A stretch of 64,000 nt of DNA from Pedobacter sp. BAL39 (GCF_000170795.1 NZ_ABCM01000009.1:62001-126000), one strand, 5' to 3'; counted from the first letter of the stretch, positions 46,498 to 56,354 are shown. Notes: generated from the letters alone by a model not told the origin. A program made the numbers and translations.

Positions 46498-46622
46498 TAT
46501 TTAATTGTCCCGGATAAATTATTGAAGCGTATACAATATTAACCATATTTTTCCCAAAAAGAATGAAAAGTGTGCAACAATCACCTTTCTTCAACCTAAA
46601 TTTTGAAAATCGGGAGAAATAT

Positions 46623-49600
46623 CTAACCGTTTGTCTGCGCTACATGAACCTGTTCATCAGGTTGTTTCAGCGGGATATTAAACCAAAATTCCGAGCCTTT
46701 GTTTTCTTCACTGTTGACTCCGATTGTACCGCCATGGCGTTCCACAATCTCCGAAGAAATATACAGTCCGAGACCAAGTCCAGAGAACATCACAGAAGAT
46801 TCCTGCACACGGAAGAAACGGTCAAACACGTATTTAGCCTTATCCGAAGGAATGCCGATACCAAAATCACGGACAGCAACTCTGAGCATATCACCCTCTA
46901 TTTCACTCGATATCAACACCTTGCCAGCCTCCGGTGAATATTTTATGGCATTCGATAGGAAGTTACGCACGACCTGTTCAATACGGTGCCTGTCTGCATA
47001 CGCATCCACATCCACATACTGCTCAATGACCACCTCATGTTTTTCAGTATTCTGGAGATCATCCACACACTCTTCAATCAGTGTTTTTACATTAAACGTA
47101 CTGAAATTGAACTGCATTTTTCCAGCCTGGATTTTGGTCACATCCAGCAGGTCATCAACAAGAAGGGTCAAGTTGCCGATCTGGCGGTTTGCTTTATTGA
47201 TCAATCCAAGCACCTGTAGGTCGGACTTGTTCCGCTCGGCCACCTTCAGTGCAATCTGAAGGAAACCTTTCATACTGGTAATAGGTGTTTTCAATTCATG
47301 ACTTGCGATGCTCATAAACTCATCTTTTTTCATCATGAGTTCCTTCGTTGCCTTCTGGCCTTTCACCAGTTCTGTCACGTCGAAACCAAAAAAGGCAATT
47401 CCATCCACCACGCCCTGATCGTTGTATACAGGGGTATAAATAAAATCAAACCAGCAGTCCTGATGTTCCCCTGATTCCGGATCTATCCGTTCCAGCAGGA
47501 AAGATTTCCCAATATGTGGCACGCCCGTTTTAAACACCTCTTCTTCTACCTCGTTGATACTTTCACCGGAAAGGCCAATCTTTACCTCGTGTGAAGATTT
47601 GCCAATATATTCATGGTCACCAAAAAATTCCCTGAAAGCATTGTTGACAAATTCATATACCAGGTTTTCCGTCCTGCGGATGGTGATCATCGCCGGCGCA
47701 TTTTTGAAAATGCCATAAAACTCATCCTGCTGCTTTTTGATCAGCTTCTGAAGTTCCATACGTCGCTGTTCATTTTCTTTCTGTTCAGTAATATTGATGA
47801 TGTAGGTAACGACCTCATTGGAGTCTTCGGCATCCAGCAGTGCAGAACCAATCAACACAGAAATCGAACGACCATCTCTATGGATGTATTTTTTCTCGAA
47901 TGGCGGGCATACGCCATGCTCCTCAATCTGGCGCACAGCAGCCTGTCCAACTTCCATATATTCTTCAGGAGTAATCTGCTGCCAGCTGACCTGCTGATTT
48001 TCAATCTCTTCCCGTGTATAACCGATCATATTTACAAAGGCCTCATTGGCCGTCAGGATTTTCCCACTATACAGGTCTGAGAACAACATGCCAATTACAT
48101 TGGAGTCAAAAACTTTCCTGAATTTGCGCTCGCTGCTGCTCAGCTTCTGTTCTGTATCAATCAGCCTGGTAATGTCGATCATGGAACCGACCATTCTGTA
48201 TGGGGTCTGGTAATCATCATGCAGGATCGTCCCGCGATCAAGGATAGCGGCATACTCCCCATTGGATTTCAAGAACCGGTATTCTTCGGACCATTGTTTC
48301 TCATTTTGATTGATCGCAGCGAAGACGCTGTCCTTTACCCGCTTACGGTCATCAGGATGTATTTTATCAAACCAGAAGCCGATGTTGCTGGTCTCTTCGC
48401 TTCTTGAGTATCCAAACATGGAATCCATGTTATCACTCCTCCACATGGTATTGTCCACCAGGCTCCAGTCCCATATGGTGTCATTAGTTGCACGGGCCAC
48501 TTCATTAAAGCGGTCTTCGCTGGCAGAGAGCTGCTGGGTACGTGCCCTCACTTTCTCCTCGAGTTCAGAATTAAGCGTTTTCAGTGTCTCACGGGCAACA
48601 ATCAGCTCATTATAGTTTTTCTTAAGCCGCTGATCCGCAGCCTTGCGCTCCGTAATATCTGTGAGTGTGGCTGCAAATCCGTCAGACATCTTCACCGCCA
48701 CCAGCTGATACCAGCGTTTGCTGCTATTCTGGAACTCGGTCTGCAATGATGTTCCCTTTTCTACTACATTCACATATTTCGCAAACAGATTCCCTTCAGT
48801 GAGCTCCGGCAACTGCTTCACCAACATGGTATTGCTCAGCTGCTCCCTGGTTTTATGCAGGAAGTCCAGGGCTACATCATTAAAAGAAACACATTTGAAA
48901 TCTGTGATAAAATGATCCTGGTTGCGAACGGCCGTAAAAGCCAGTACTGCATTGAGACTGGCATTGAAAACACCGGTGATGATGTTGTTCAGCTCCGTAA
49001 TGTGCGAGATGTCCACGAAGGTAATCACCACTCCATCGGTCTTTTTGTCCCTGCGTACGTAAGGCATGATGCGCATCAAACTGCGGTTGCCATTTTTCAA
49101 CTGCACTTCTTTTTCCACCAGATGACCCGTCAGCAATACCGAACGGATGTCGCCAGTCAGGTTTTCGGCCTTGATGTTATTAGAAATGTGCTCAATAGAA
49201 CGGCCGATATCCGCATCAATCAGGTTCACCATACTGATGGCTGCCGGATTGAACTTACGAATGTACAGGCTGGCATCCAGGAAAACCTGACCAATGTCGG
49301 TACTCCTGAAATAGTTGTCCAGGTCATCATTCAACTCCACGAGTTCCCTGATTTTCACCTGATGTTCCGTATTCAGGGTATGGAGTTCCTCATTCAACGA
49401 CTGCAGCTCTTCATTGCTGGACTGTAGTTCTTCATTTGCGGATAACAGCTCTTCATTGCTGGACTGTAGCTCCTCATTGGTAGTTTCCATCTCCTCCACC
49501 GCCATCTGAAGGTTACTGCGGGTTTCGTTCAGCTCCGCCTCAAGCTCAAAAACATATTCATTCTGATGATCATTAGCTAGCATAGACATCACCAGGTCTT

Positions 49601-51473
49601 CCTTATCAGGAAGGGCCTCAACCGTACTTTCGCTGAACACAATCATGGTGTAGCCGCTTGAATTTCGGCCCTCCGGTGGTTGTATGGAAATGTTCAGGAA
49701 TATATCTTCTTCTTCTCTGTTAAAGCGGATTCTTTTAAGGTGTGTCTTTTTGTTTTCCTTCCAGGACTTTCTTAAGGCCGTATTCAGCATGATCGATACC
49801 TCCCGGGGTACCATCTTCAGTATGTTCAGCTGAATCTTTTGATCCGGCAGCGACAAAAACCGGCGGTAGTTGCCCACAGCCTCCTGAATGATATAGGATT
49901 TATCAATAAATACCCCTACAAAACCCAGGTCTTCCGTCACAAACTGACTAAAGGTCTTTTCGATGGAGCTTAATGAGGTTTCCGCAGCACCGTTTTTGTT
50001 CTTCTCCTGCTGCGCAAGTAAACGGCTACCGGTATTATACGTATGATAACTGGAATAATTGATCGATCCGGACTTCTGATAGAATTTCCATTTGCTGGAG
50101 ATCTCACGGATGCCATCCCTCAGTGCCGAAGCCGTCTCACTCGAACCTAAAAAGAGATACCCTCCCTGGTTCAGTGAAAAATGAAAAGTGGAAAGGATCT
50201 TTTCCTGCAGCACACTATTCACATAGATCAGCATATTGCGACACGTCACCATGTCATTTTTGATGAATGGAGGTGATTTGATGACGTCATGTTTCGCAAA
50301 CACCACCTGCTTCCGTACTTCAGGCATCACCCCGTAATATTTTCCTTCCTTGATGAAATATTTGCTGAACAAGGCAGCAGGGATCTCCTTGGCAATACTT
50401 TCCGGATATTGGTTGCGCGAAGCAATCTCGATACTTTTCTCGTCAATATCTGTTGCAAAAATCTTTACATCCAGCTTCTTGCCAAGCCGTTCCATACATT
50501 CATTCACCAGAATGGCAATGGAATAAGCCTCCTGACCGGTGCTGCAGGCACATACCCATATTTTGAGGATATCATTATCGGCCTTAGCGCGAATGATATC
50601 CGGAAGAATCTTATCTGCCAGGACTTCATAAGCCTGCTGGTCCCTGAAGAATTTCGTCACGCCAATCAGGAAGTCCTGTCCAAGTACCTTCACCTCCTCC
50701 CTGTGATCACTCAAAAAGCGTACGTAATCTTTCAGGTTCTTCAACCCATTCTCGTTCATGCGTCGACCGATACGACGGATGATGGTTGGTGTTTTATAGA
50801 GGTTAAAATCATTACCACTCTGCTCATGCACCATACCGAAGATCTCGTCCAGGAGCTGTTCATCCAGCTTGCCATTTTCAAGTACCTTTACAGGCTCCTC
50901 ATTTACATAGTTGAAGAGCTCCTGGTGCATATTTTCGGCAGCCAAGATATAATCTGCATTTCCTGAAGCAATGGCACTGTTCGGCATTCCGTCAAACTTT
51001 GCTGTTGCCGGATCCTGTACGATGACCATTCCTCCACATTCCTTGATGCTATGGATGCCTTTTGTTCCATCTGTTCCTGTACCGGACAAGATGATGGCAA
51101 TGGCTTTCTCCTTTTTATCCTCTGCAAGCGTATGTAGAAAAGTATCAATGGCCGTATTTGGTGCTTTGGTAAGCGATTTATCCGCGAGCTTCAGCTTACC
51201 CTTGCTCACGGTCATCAGTTTATTGTTAGGGATGATGTACACACAGTCCTGCTGGATCACCATGTCGTGCGCCGCTTCAAACACCTTCATGTGTGTATGT
51301 TTAGCCACCAGCTCCACCAGCAGACTTTTATAATCAGACGACAAGTGCTGGATCACAATAAATGAAAAACTAGCACTTTGAGGCATGTGGTCAAAGAACT
51401 CATGTATGGCCTCCAGCCCACCTGCAGATGCACCAATTGCTACTATATATTTATCTTTCAACTCGCCCCTCAT
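46623..51473 (-). CDS. CheB-CheR-PAS hybrid sensor histidine kinase
   Basis: 1616 residues. The CheB methylesterase domain (1 to about 190) has the Ser16/His43/Asp135 triad (GASAGG, IQHLS, GTGTDG). CheR methyltransferase follows (about 210-480; IWVCACSTGQEAYSIAIL is the SAM site). Next are a Glu/Leu coiled coil (about 640-720), several PAS/PAC domains (about 720-1370), HisKA with His1392 (SHELKTPITSMK) and an ATPase (FGIGIP, GLGLGLYIS). No receiver domain is present. Chemotaxis receptors are not seen, so the CheB/CheR part probably signals locally. It follows the phytochrome gene after 9 bases and is its likely output. Confidence 0.93.
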   Translation of the reverse strand: MRGELKDKYIVAIGASAGGLEAIHEFFDHMPQSASFSFIVIQHLSSDYKSLLVELVAKHTHMKVFEAAHDMVIQQDCVYIIPNNKLMTVSKGKLKLADKSLTKAPNTAIDTFLHTLAEDKKEKAIAIILSGTGTDGTKGIHSIKECGGMVIVQDPATAKFDGMPNSAIASGNADYILAAENMHQELFNYVNEEPVKVLENGKLDEQLLDEIFGMVHEQSGNDFNLYKTPTIIRRIGRRMNENGLKNLKDYVRFLSDHREEVKVLGQDFLIGVTKFFRDQQAYEVLADKILPDIIRAKADNDILKIWVCACSTGQEAYSIAILVNECMERLGKKLDVKIFATDIDEKSIEIASRNQYPESIAKEIPAALFSKYFIKEGKYYGVMPEVRKQVVFAKHDVIKSPPFIKNDMVTCRNMLIYVNSVLQEKILSTFHFSLNQGGYLFLGSSETASALRDGIREISSKWKFYQKSGSINYSSYHTYNTGSRLLAQQEKNKNGAAETSLSSIEKTFSQFVTEDLGFVGVFIDKSYIIQEAVGNYRRFLSLPDQKIQLNILKMVPREVSIMLNTALRKSWKENKKTHLKRIRFNREEEDIFLNISIQPPEGRNSSGYTMIVFSESTVEALPDKEDLVMSMLANDHQNEYVFELEAELNETRSNLQMAVEEMETTNEELQSSNEELLSANEELQSSNEELQSLNEELHTLNTEHQVKIRELVELNDDLDNYFRSTDIGQVFLDASLYIRKFNPAAISMVNLIDADIGRSIEHISNNIKAENLTGDIRSVLLTGHLVEKEVQLKNGNRSLMRIMPYVRRDKKTDGVVITFVDISHITELNNIITGVFNASLNAVLAFTAVRNQDHFITDFKCVSFNDVALDFLHKTREQLSNTMLVKQLPELTEGNLFAKYVNVVEKGTSLQTEFQNSSKRWYQLVAVKMSDGFAATLTDITERKAADQRLKKNYNELIVARETLKTLNSELEEKVRARTQQLSASEDRFNEVARATNDTIWDWSLVDNTMWRSDNMDSMFGYSRSEETSNIGFWFDKIHPDDRKRVKDSVFAAINQNEKQWSEEYRFLKSNGEYAAILDRGTILHDDYQTPYRMVGSMIDITRLIDTEQKLSSSERKFRKVFDSNVIGMLFSDLYSGKILTANEAFVNMIGYTREEIENQQVSWQQITPEEYMEVGQAAVRQIEEHGVCPPFEKKYIHRDGRSISVLIGSALLDAEDSNEVVTYIINITEQKENEQRRMELQKLIKKQQDEFYGIFKNAPAMITIRRTENLVYEFVNNAFREFFGDHEYIGKSSHEVKIGLSGESINEVEEEVFKTGVPHIGKSFLLERIDPESGEHQDCWFDFIYTPVYNDQGVVDGIAFFGFDVTELVKGQKATKELMMKKDEFMSIASHELKTPITSMKGFLQIALKVAERNKSDLQVLGLINKANRQIGNLTLLVDDLLDVTKIQAGKMQFNFSTFNVKTLIEECVDDLQNTEKHEVVIEQYVDVDAYADRHRIEQVVRNFLSNAIKYSPEAGKVLISSEIEGDMLRVAVRDFGIGIPSDKAKYVFDRFFRVQESSVMFSGLGLGLYISSEIVERHGGTIGVNSEENKGSEFWFNIPLKQPDEQVHVAQTNG

Positions 51474-51482
51474 CGTTGTATC

Positions 51483-53012
51483 CTAGTTGTATAATTGTTT
51501 GGTTCTAAATTCAAATAAAAAGCTGCGCAGTACTGCGGCAATCTCTAACTCTTCCGGTGTGAATGGTTTGGCATGACGCATCACGGTCTGCTTCCACAAT
51601 TTAAACGAATTGCGGGGATGGTATTTTTTACCGTCATTCTCAAAGGTAATCGCTTCATTCGGATCCCCGCCCCAGTTGATGGTTTCCACAACTTCAGGCC
51701 TGAAACAAACGACGTAATCTCCTTTGGCACTGTCGATGGGAATGACAAGCATCCCGCTTCCAACGGCAGCAAAGGTTTTTGCATCATCATATATACCGCT
51801 GAGGTGATCGGTAGCAAACACATCATTGATGTCCTTACCTTCGAGCCAGAGCATCAGGTTATCGATGTCATCGACCAGAGGAACTTCACCTTTCGTCTCT
51901 ATTCGTCCATTGAGGATGACCACGGAGCCAGTAGCATCAAAAAGATCGAGAATATCCGGACCGTCCTCCGTTATAATGCCCGCTATAATGTCATCAGACT
52001 CGTAGATGCGATCGGCTAATGCCGCTCTTTTATGTTGGAGTTCCGTCGCAAAATCATAAGCTTCTTTATCAAGAATGCTGGAGATCTTTGCAGAGATCAC
52101 CGTAGAAAGCCATTCAAAAACTGAACAGACTTCATAATCCAGGTATTTCTCTTCAATATGGTGGCAGGAAATCAGCCCCCAAAGCTGTCCATTGCGGATG
52201 ACCCTGAAAGACATCGAAGCCTTGATGTTCATATTTTTCATGTATTCCAGGTGCACCGCTACTACCCCCCTGAGGTTACAATCCGACAGGTCAATAAATG
52301 AATTTGTAATGGAATTCAAAACGGGGTACAAACGGATCGGCTGATAGTCACGGCTGGGAATTAGGCGATAGGGATTCTTAAGGTACAGTTGCCGCGCCTG
52401 CCTCGGTACATCAGATGCAGGAAAAGTCTGCCCGATATATTTTTCCAGACGGTCATCTTTCTCTTCCGCAATCACAGAACCATTCCAGTCCTTGTCAAAC
52501 TGATACATGAGGATGCCATCAAAACCTGAGATCTTGCGCAGCTCATGGACAGCAACTTCGCAGACCTCTTTCACCGTCGCCGCCTGATCGATGGCCGCAA
52601 TAATTTGTTTGACTTCCTGAAAAACATCCGCAAAAGACCTGTTGGTTTCTACTGTCGCTTTTTCCATTTCCAACAGCAAATAGTCTGCTTTAATATGCAT
52701 CAAAGCATGAAACTGATCTTGGGATGCCTCAGTATTAAAGGAAAGACTAAAAGGGATTTTCTGCGTTACCCCCTTTTTCAGGAATTCCCTGATCTTTTCA
52801 AAATCTGTATCAATGATATATTCTGAGAAACTGGAATTGATAATCTCCTGAACGGGTTTTCCAGTGATGGCATCTGTATTCTCACTAGCCTGGATCACTT
52901 TAAGGTCCTCAATATCAAGTATGAGCAGATATCCGTAATCTTGTATTAAATTGATGTGCTGCAAAGGTAAACTTCCGCAAAAGTCAGAATCAAAGTTTTT
53001 TTTCTCAGCCAT
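51483..53012 (-). CDS. Bacteriophytochrome photosensory protein without output domain (PAS-GAF-PHY)
   Basis: 509 residues. Cys12 in DFCGSLPLQHINLIQDYGYL is in the position of the biliverdin-binding Cys of bacteriophytochromes. GAF: FPASDVPRQARQLYLKNPYR (about 190-210) and VHLEYMKNMNIKASMSFRVI, with LWGLISCHH. PHY: the tongue motif HPRNSF (near 465) after INWGGDP. The protein ends with a short helix (ELEIAAVLRSFLFEFRTK) and has no kinase or cyclase. Light output must go through a partner, most likely the downstream CheB-CheR kinase. No heme oxygenase for biliverdin is in the window. Confidence 0.9.
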   Translation of the reverse strand: MAEKKNFDSDFCGSLPLQHINLIQDYGYLLILDIEDLKVIQASENTDAITGKPVQEIINSSFSEYIIDTDFEKIREFLKKGVTQKIPFSLSFNTEASQDQFHALMHIKADYLLLEMEKATVETNRSFADVFQEVKQIIAAIDQAATVKEVCEVAVHELRKISGFDGILMYQFDKDWNGSVIAEEKDDRLEKYIGQTFPASDVPRQARQLYLKNPYRLIPSRDYQPIRLYPVLNSITNSFIDLSDCNLRGVVAVHLEYMKNMNIKASMSFRVIRNGQLWGLISCHHIEEKYLDYEVCSVFEWLSTVISAKISSILDKEAYDFATELQHKRAALADRIYESDDIIAGIITEDGPDILDLFDATGSVVILNGRIETKGEVPLVDDIDNLMLWLEGKDINDVFATDHLSGIYDDAKTFAAVGSGMLVIPIDSAKGDYVVCFRPEVVETINWGGDPNEAITFENDGKKYHPRNSFKLWKQTVMRHAKPFTPEELEIAAVLRSFLFEFRTKQLYN

Positions 53013-53073
53013 TTAGTCGTTTGAGGTTTATGCTCACAATTTTATTAATTCCTTAAAGGAGTAAGTGTTTGTT

Positions 53074-53097
53074 TGAGAAGGCGTTCTCGCTTTTTTT
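53074..53097 (+). terminator. Hairpin with T-run upstream of the phytochrome gene
   Basis: GAGAA-GGCG-TTCTC (53075-53088) then GC and seven T. In plus orientation it looks like a terminator, but no plus-strand gene ends here. It could equally be an operator for the minus-strand phytochrome gene, whose start is 63 bases away. A dyad TCCTT-A-AAGGA lies at 53050-53060. Otherwise the 216-base gap 53013-53228 shows nothing. Confidence 0.35.
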
Positions 53098-53228
53098 ATC
53101 ACCAAATAATGTACCAAAAAGACACTTCATTAAGGCAAGATTGCATCTTTCAGCATTTGGTTCGACTTGCTAAAATATACATTTAAAGACAACACGAGAA
53201 ATGAACTGGCCCTGATCAGGTAAAAATT

Positions 53229-53687
53229 TCATGGCATATCCTTGGGTGGGGTCATTTTCATGACATATTTATCCAATCCCTTTGCAAAACCATTGGGGAC
53301 GATGGCAATGGTATCAAAACCGAGGCCTTTATAAAACCCAGCTGTAAATTGTGAAGTATCAACTTTATAGGTACGGTCTGGGAATTGATGCTTCATGACA
53401 TCGAGCCTGAATAGCGTCAGCGCTTTTCCAATTCCCTTTTTATGAAAATCTGCGTGCACCATCCCCCAGGATAATCCCACCTCATCGCTCTGCTGATCAA
53501 GGAATATACCGCCACATCCAACCACCTCCCCTTCTTCCTGTATCAAATAATAATTGTCATCAATATCATGGTCCAGGAAGTCGGCAAAAAGCTGCAATTC
53601 CTCTTCCGCAAAAAACTTCGGTTGATTGCTTTTGAAAATAACGATGCAACGCGCTCTAAATGCAGGTGTATATTTTATAATGTCCAT
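53229..53687 (-). CDS. GNAT-family N-acetyltransferase
   Basis: 152 residues with the GNAT core: LIQEEGEVVGCGGIFLDQ (beta strands), VHADFHKKGIGKALTLFRLD (acetyl-CoA pyrophosphate loop in the form KKGIGKA) and SQFTAGFYKGLGFD (C-terminal motif). The acceptor is unknown. It stands alone between the phytochrome and the hut regulator. Confidence 0.87.
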   Translation of the reverse strand: MDIIKYTPAFRARCIVIFKSNQPKFFAEEELQLFADFLDHDIDDNYYLIQEEGEVVGCGGIFLDQQSDEVGLSWGMVHADFHKKGIGKALTLFRLDVMKHQFPDRTYKVDTSQFTAGFYKGLGFDTIAIVPNGFAKGLDKYVMKMTPPKDMP

Positions 53688-53754
53688 TTCAATTCTGCCT
53701 AGATGTTGCAGGAGTGACTAATATAAGCCGAATATCACATCAACAAAGAAGGAA

Positions 53755-54639
53755 TCAGGTATTCAGCAGCGCGATGGCATTCTTCAATACCGGGTTCCTG
53801 TTGGTCTTTTTCCAGATCACTGATAACTCCGACTGCTGCCTGATGCCTTTGATCTCGTAAAATTTTACATCAAGGCTATAGCCATACTTCAGGGAGCTCG
53901 GCACAATTGCGACTCCAAACCCTTCTTCGACCAGCTTGAAGATCGTCAACGCATGTACCGACCGGTGAAAGACTTTTGGCCGGAACCCCTGGTCTTCACA
54001 TATGCTCATGATCAGCTCAAAGTAAATCGGACTGTCGTCACTAGAGAAGAAAATAAAGGGCTCATTGCTAAGCTGGGCAATATTACTAAAGTCGGCTTCT
54101 TTCAGCGGATAGTTTTTAGGCAGCACCACAGAAAATGAATCCGTCAGCACCAGCTTTCTCTCCATAGTCTCCGGCACACGGGGCAGGCGTACAAACCCCA
54201 GGTCGAGCTTTCCCTTGTCTACCAGCTCCAGCTGCATCTTATTCGACAGTTCTTCCAGACTGGTCTGTATCCCGGGATAATCTTTGTTCAGTTTCAACAG
54301 CAGCTCTGGCAAGATCTTCTGCGCAGCAGAGCCCAGGAAACCAATCCGCAGTTCCGCTTCCTTACCCTCCTGAATGTTCTCCAGCCTTGTTTTTACCATA
54401 TCCAGATGATTGAATATAAAATCCACCTCGCCCTTTAGGTAACGTCCGGCTTCCGTCAGCTCCACCTTCCGCTTGCTACGGTCGAACAGAGAGACCTTCA
54501 GGATCTCTTCCATCTGCTGGATCTGCCGGGTAAGGCCGGGCTGCGATATAAACAGCTTCTCCGCCGCTGTCCGGAATTTCAATTCCTCCGCCAGTACCTG
54601 GAAATATTTAAGATGCCGAAGATCTATCTGATAACCCAC
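53755..54639 (-). CDS. LysR-family regulator, probable control of hut
   Basis: 294 residues starting with GTG at 54637-54639; no in-frame ATG lies nearby. The N-terminal winged helix is LRHLKYFQVLAEELKFRTAA, then EKLFISQPGLTRQIQQMEEI. The rest is a periplasmic-binding-like effector domain (LRIGFLGSAAQKILPELLLK). It is divergent from hutH across 80 bases, which hold a dyad and the hut promoter. Most hut operons use HutC (GntR family), so LysR control is less usual. The effector may be urocanate or histidine. Confidence 0.9.
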   Translation of the reverse strand: MGYQIDLRHLKYFQVLAEELKFRTAAEKLFISQPGLTRQIQQMEEILKVSLFDRSKRKVELTEAGRYLKGEVDFIFNHLDMVKTRLENIQEGKEAELRIGFLGSAAQKILPELLLKLNKDYPGIQTSLEELSNKMQLELVDKGKLDLGFVRLPRVPETMERKLVLTDSFSVVLPKNYPLKEADFSNIAQLSNEPFIFFSSDDSPIYFELIMSICEDQGFRPKVFHRSVHALTIFKLVEEGFGVAIVPSSLKYGYSLDVKFYEIKGIRQQSELSVIWKKTNRNPVLKNAIALLNT

Positions 54640-54651
54640 AGTTATTAGTTA

Positions 54652-54698
54652 TTGATGTAAATGGTATTTATAAGCATCAAAACTATGGAATATCTTTG
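54652..54698 (+). promoter_or_regulatory. hut promoter and dyad operator
   Basis: TTTA (54667-54670), exactly 20 bases, TATCTTTG (54691-54698) form a promoter with one mismatch in the -33 box, 21 bases before the hutH GTG. TTGATG (54652-54657) and CATCAA (54675-54680) form an inverted repeat around the -33 box, with an inner AAAT-GGT-ATTT. This is the expected place for the LysR protein. Confidence 0.62.
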
Positions 54699-54719
54699 TT
54701 AAGATAAAACGAAAACCAC

Positions 54720-56291
54720 GTGGAAAAGACATTTCAATACGGCATAGATTACCTCAGTGCAAAAAAGGCACTTGCAATCAGTAAAGGACTGATAAAAGGC
54801 ATTTTAAACGATGAAACCCGTCAGAAAGTAAGACGCAGCAGCAGCATAGTGGAACACATCTCCATGTCGGACAAAGCGGTATACGGAATCAATACAGGTT
54901 TTGGCCCGCTCTGCACCACCATGATCTCCAAAGAAGATACCGTTAAGCTGCAGGAGAACATCCTGAAAAGCCATGCGGTAGGTATCGGTGAACCTGTGGC
55001 GGACGAAATCGCAGCACTAATGCTCGTCTTAAAAATACAGGCGCTGGCACAGGGATATTCGGGGATTCAGGAAAGCACACTCGACCGGATCATCTGGCAC
55101 CTGGAAAACGGCGCCATTCCCATTGTGCCCATACAAGGTTCTGTAGGCGCTTCCGGTGACCTGGCACCACTCTCCCATTTGTTCCTGCCATTGATTGGCC
55201 TTGGTAAAGTACGCCACCAGGGTATCATCATCAGCACTGCAGAATTGTTTGAACAACATCAACTCCAACCCATTGCCTTGGGAGCCAAAGAAGGACTCGC
55301 TTTAATCAACGGCACCCAATTTATTGCTGCACATGCGGTAAAGGTAGTCGAGAAGATGCAGCAACTGCTGGATTCAGCAGACATCACTGCCGCACTGATG
55401 CTGGAAGGATTAATGGGTTCCACCAAACCCTTTAGTGCTGAGCTGCACCAGCTCAGGCCTTTCAAGGGAAATATACATGTTGCTGCCAGTATGACGAACC
55501 TACTGAGGGATTCCGAAATTGTAGCCGACCATGCCAACTGTGCTCGTGTGCAGGATCCCTACTCCCTGCGTTGTATCCCACAGGTACATGGTGCTTCCCG
55601 GACCGCATGGTTACACCTCAAAGAACTGCTGGAAGTGGAACTCAATTCCGTAACCGATAATCCTGTGATCTTCACCGAGGAGCTCACCATAAGTGGAGGC
55701 AATTTTCACGGGCAGCCGCTGGCAATGGCGCTCGACTATGCCTGTCTGGCGATCTCTGAAATCGGAAACATCTCCGACCGCCGCATCTACCTGTCGCTGG
55801 AAGGCAATACTCCAGGGGTGCCTAAGCTATTGTTAAAGGATACGGGACTGAACTCTGGCTTCATGATCCTCCAATATACATCCGCCGCGTTGGCCAGCGA
55901 AAACAAAGGACTGTGCTTCCCTTCAAGTGCAGATAGCATCCCAACATCACTGGGCCAGGAAGACCATGTCAGCATGGGCTCCATCAGCGGGCGCAAAGCC
56001 TTGCAGGTATTGGGCAATGTAGAAAAGATCCTGGGCATTGAGCTGTTCTCGGCAACACAGGCCATGGAGTTTCATGCGCCCTTAAAATCCAGCAAAGTAC
56101 TGAACACCATACTGGCACATGTCCGTCAACATATTCCATTTATCACTGAAGATCAGGTAATGTATGACTTTATGGAACAGTGCATTGAATTTATAAAGGA
56201 GGGGCGCCTTCCTCAACTGGTAAAGGAGCTCTCGGCAAAGGAACAACTGTCGCAGGACACCCCGTATTCCGGACTTTTCGAAACCTATTAG
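54720..56291 (+). CDS. hutH: Histidine ammonia-lyase
   Basis: 523 residues from a GTG start. The Ala144-Ser145-Gly146 triad in GSVGASGDLAPLSH forms the MIO cofactor, and YGINTGFGPL (catalytic Tyr55) and QDPYSLRCIPQVHGA (in part QDPYSLRC) are conserved. It turns histidine into urocanate and ammonia. The following urocanase makes the assignment to HutH, rather than another aromatic lyase, firm. Confidence 0.94.
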   Translation: MEKTFQYGIDYLSAKKALAISKGLIKGILNDETRQKVRRSSSIVEHISMSDKAVYGINTGFGPLCTTMISKEDTVKLQENILKSHAVGIGEPVADEIAALMLVLKIQALAQGYSGIQESTLDRIIWHLENGAIPIVPIQGSVGASGDLAPLSHLFLPLIGLGKVRHQGIIISTAELFEQHQLQPIALGAKEGLALINGTQFIAAHAVKVVEKMQQLLDSADITAALMLEGLMGSTKPFSAELHQLRPFKGNIHVAASMTNLLRDSEIVADHANCARVQDPYSLRCIPQVHGASRTAWLHLKELLEVELNSVTDNPVIFTEELTISGGNFHGQPLAMALDYACLAISEIGNISDRRIYLSLEGNTPGVPKLLLKDTGLNSGFMILQYTSAALASENKGLCFPSSADSIPTSLGQEDHVSMGSISGRKALQVLGNVEKILGIELFSATQAMEFHAPLKSSKVLNTILAHVRQHIPFITEDQVMYDFMEQCIEFIKEGRLPQLVKELSAKEQLSQDTPYSGLFETY

Positions 56292-56312
56292 TCTTCATCT
56301 GGAGCCAGTAAC

Positions 56313-56354
56313 CGAAACCATGACCTTTCAAAACGAAACCATGACCTTTCAAGA
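56313..56354 (+). repeat. 21-base tandem duplication over the hutU start
   Basis: CGAAACCATGACCTTTCAA begins at 56313 and again at 56334, and the 21-base units differ at one position. Each unit carries an in-frame ATG (56320 and 56341), giving MTFQNE then MTFQEQ. Either can start hutU. Confidence 0.85.

Noticed and set aside
48855..49427. 190-residue frame antisense to the CheB-CheR kinase, and 225 residues at 50289-50966
   Set aside because: Both lie entirely inside a gene with clear domains. They are His/Gln/Ile-rich translations typical of antisense frames and have no motif.
46623..51473. A classical chemotaxis operon
   Set aside because: No CheA, CheW, CheY or receptor genes are near. 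CheB and CheR are domains of one kinase.
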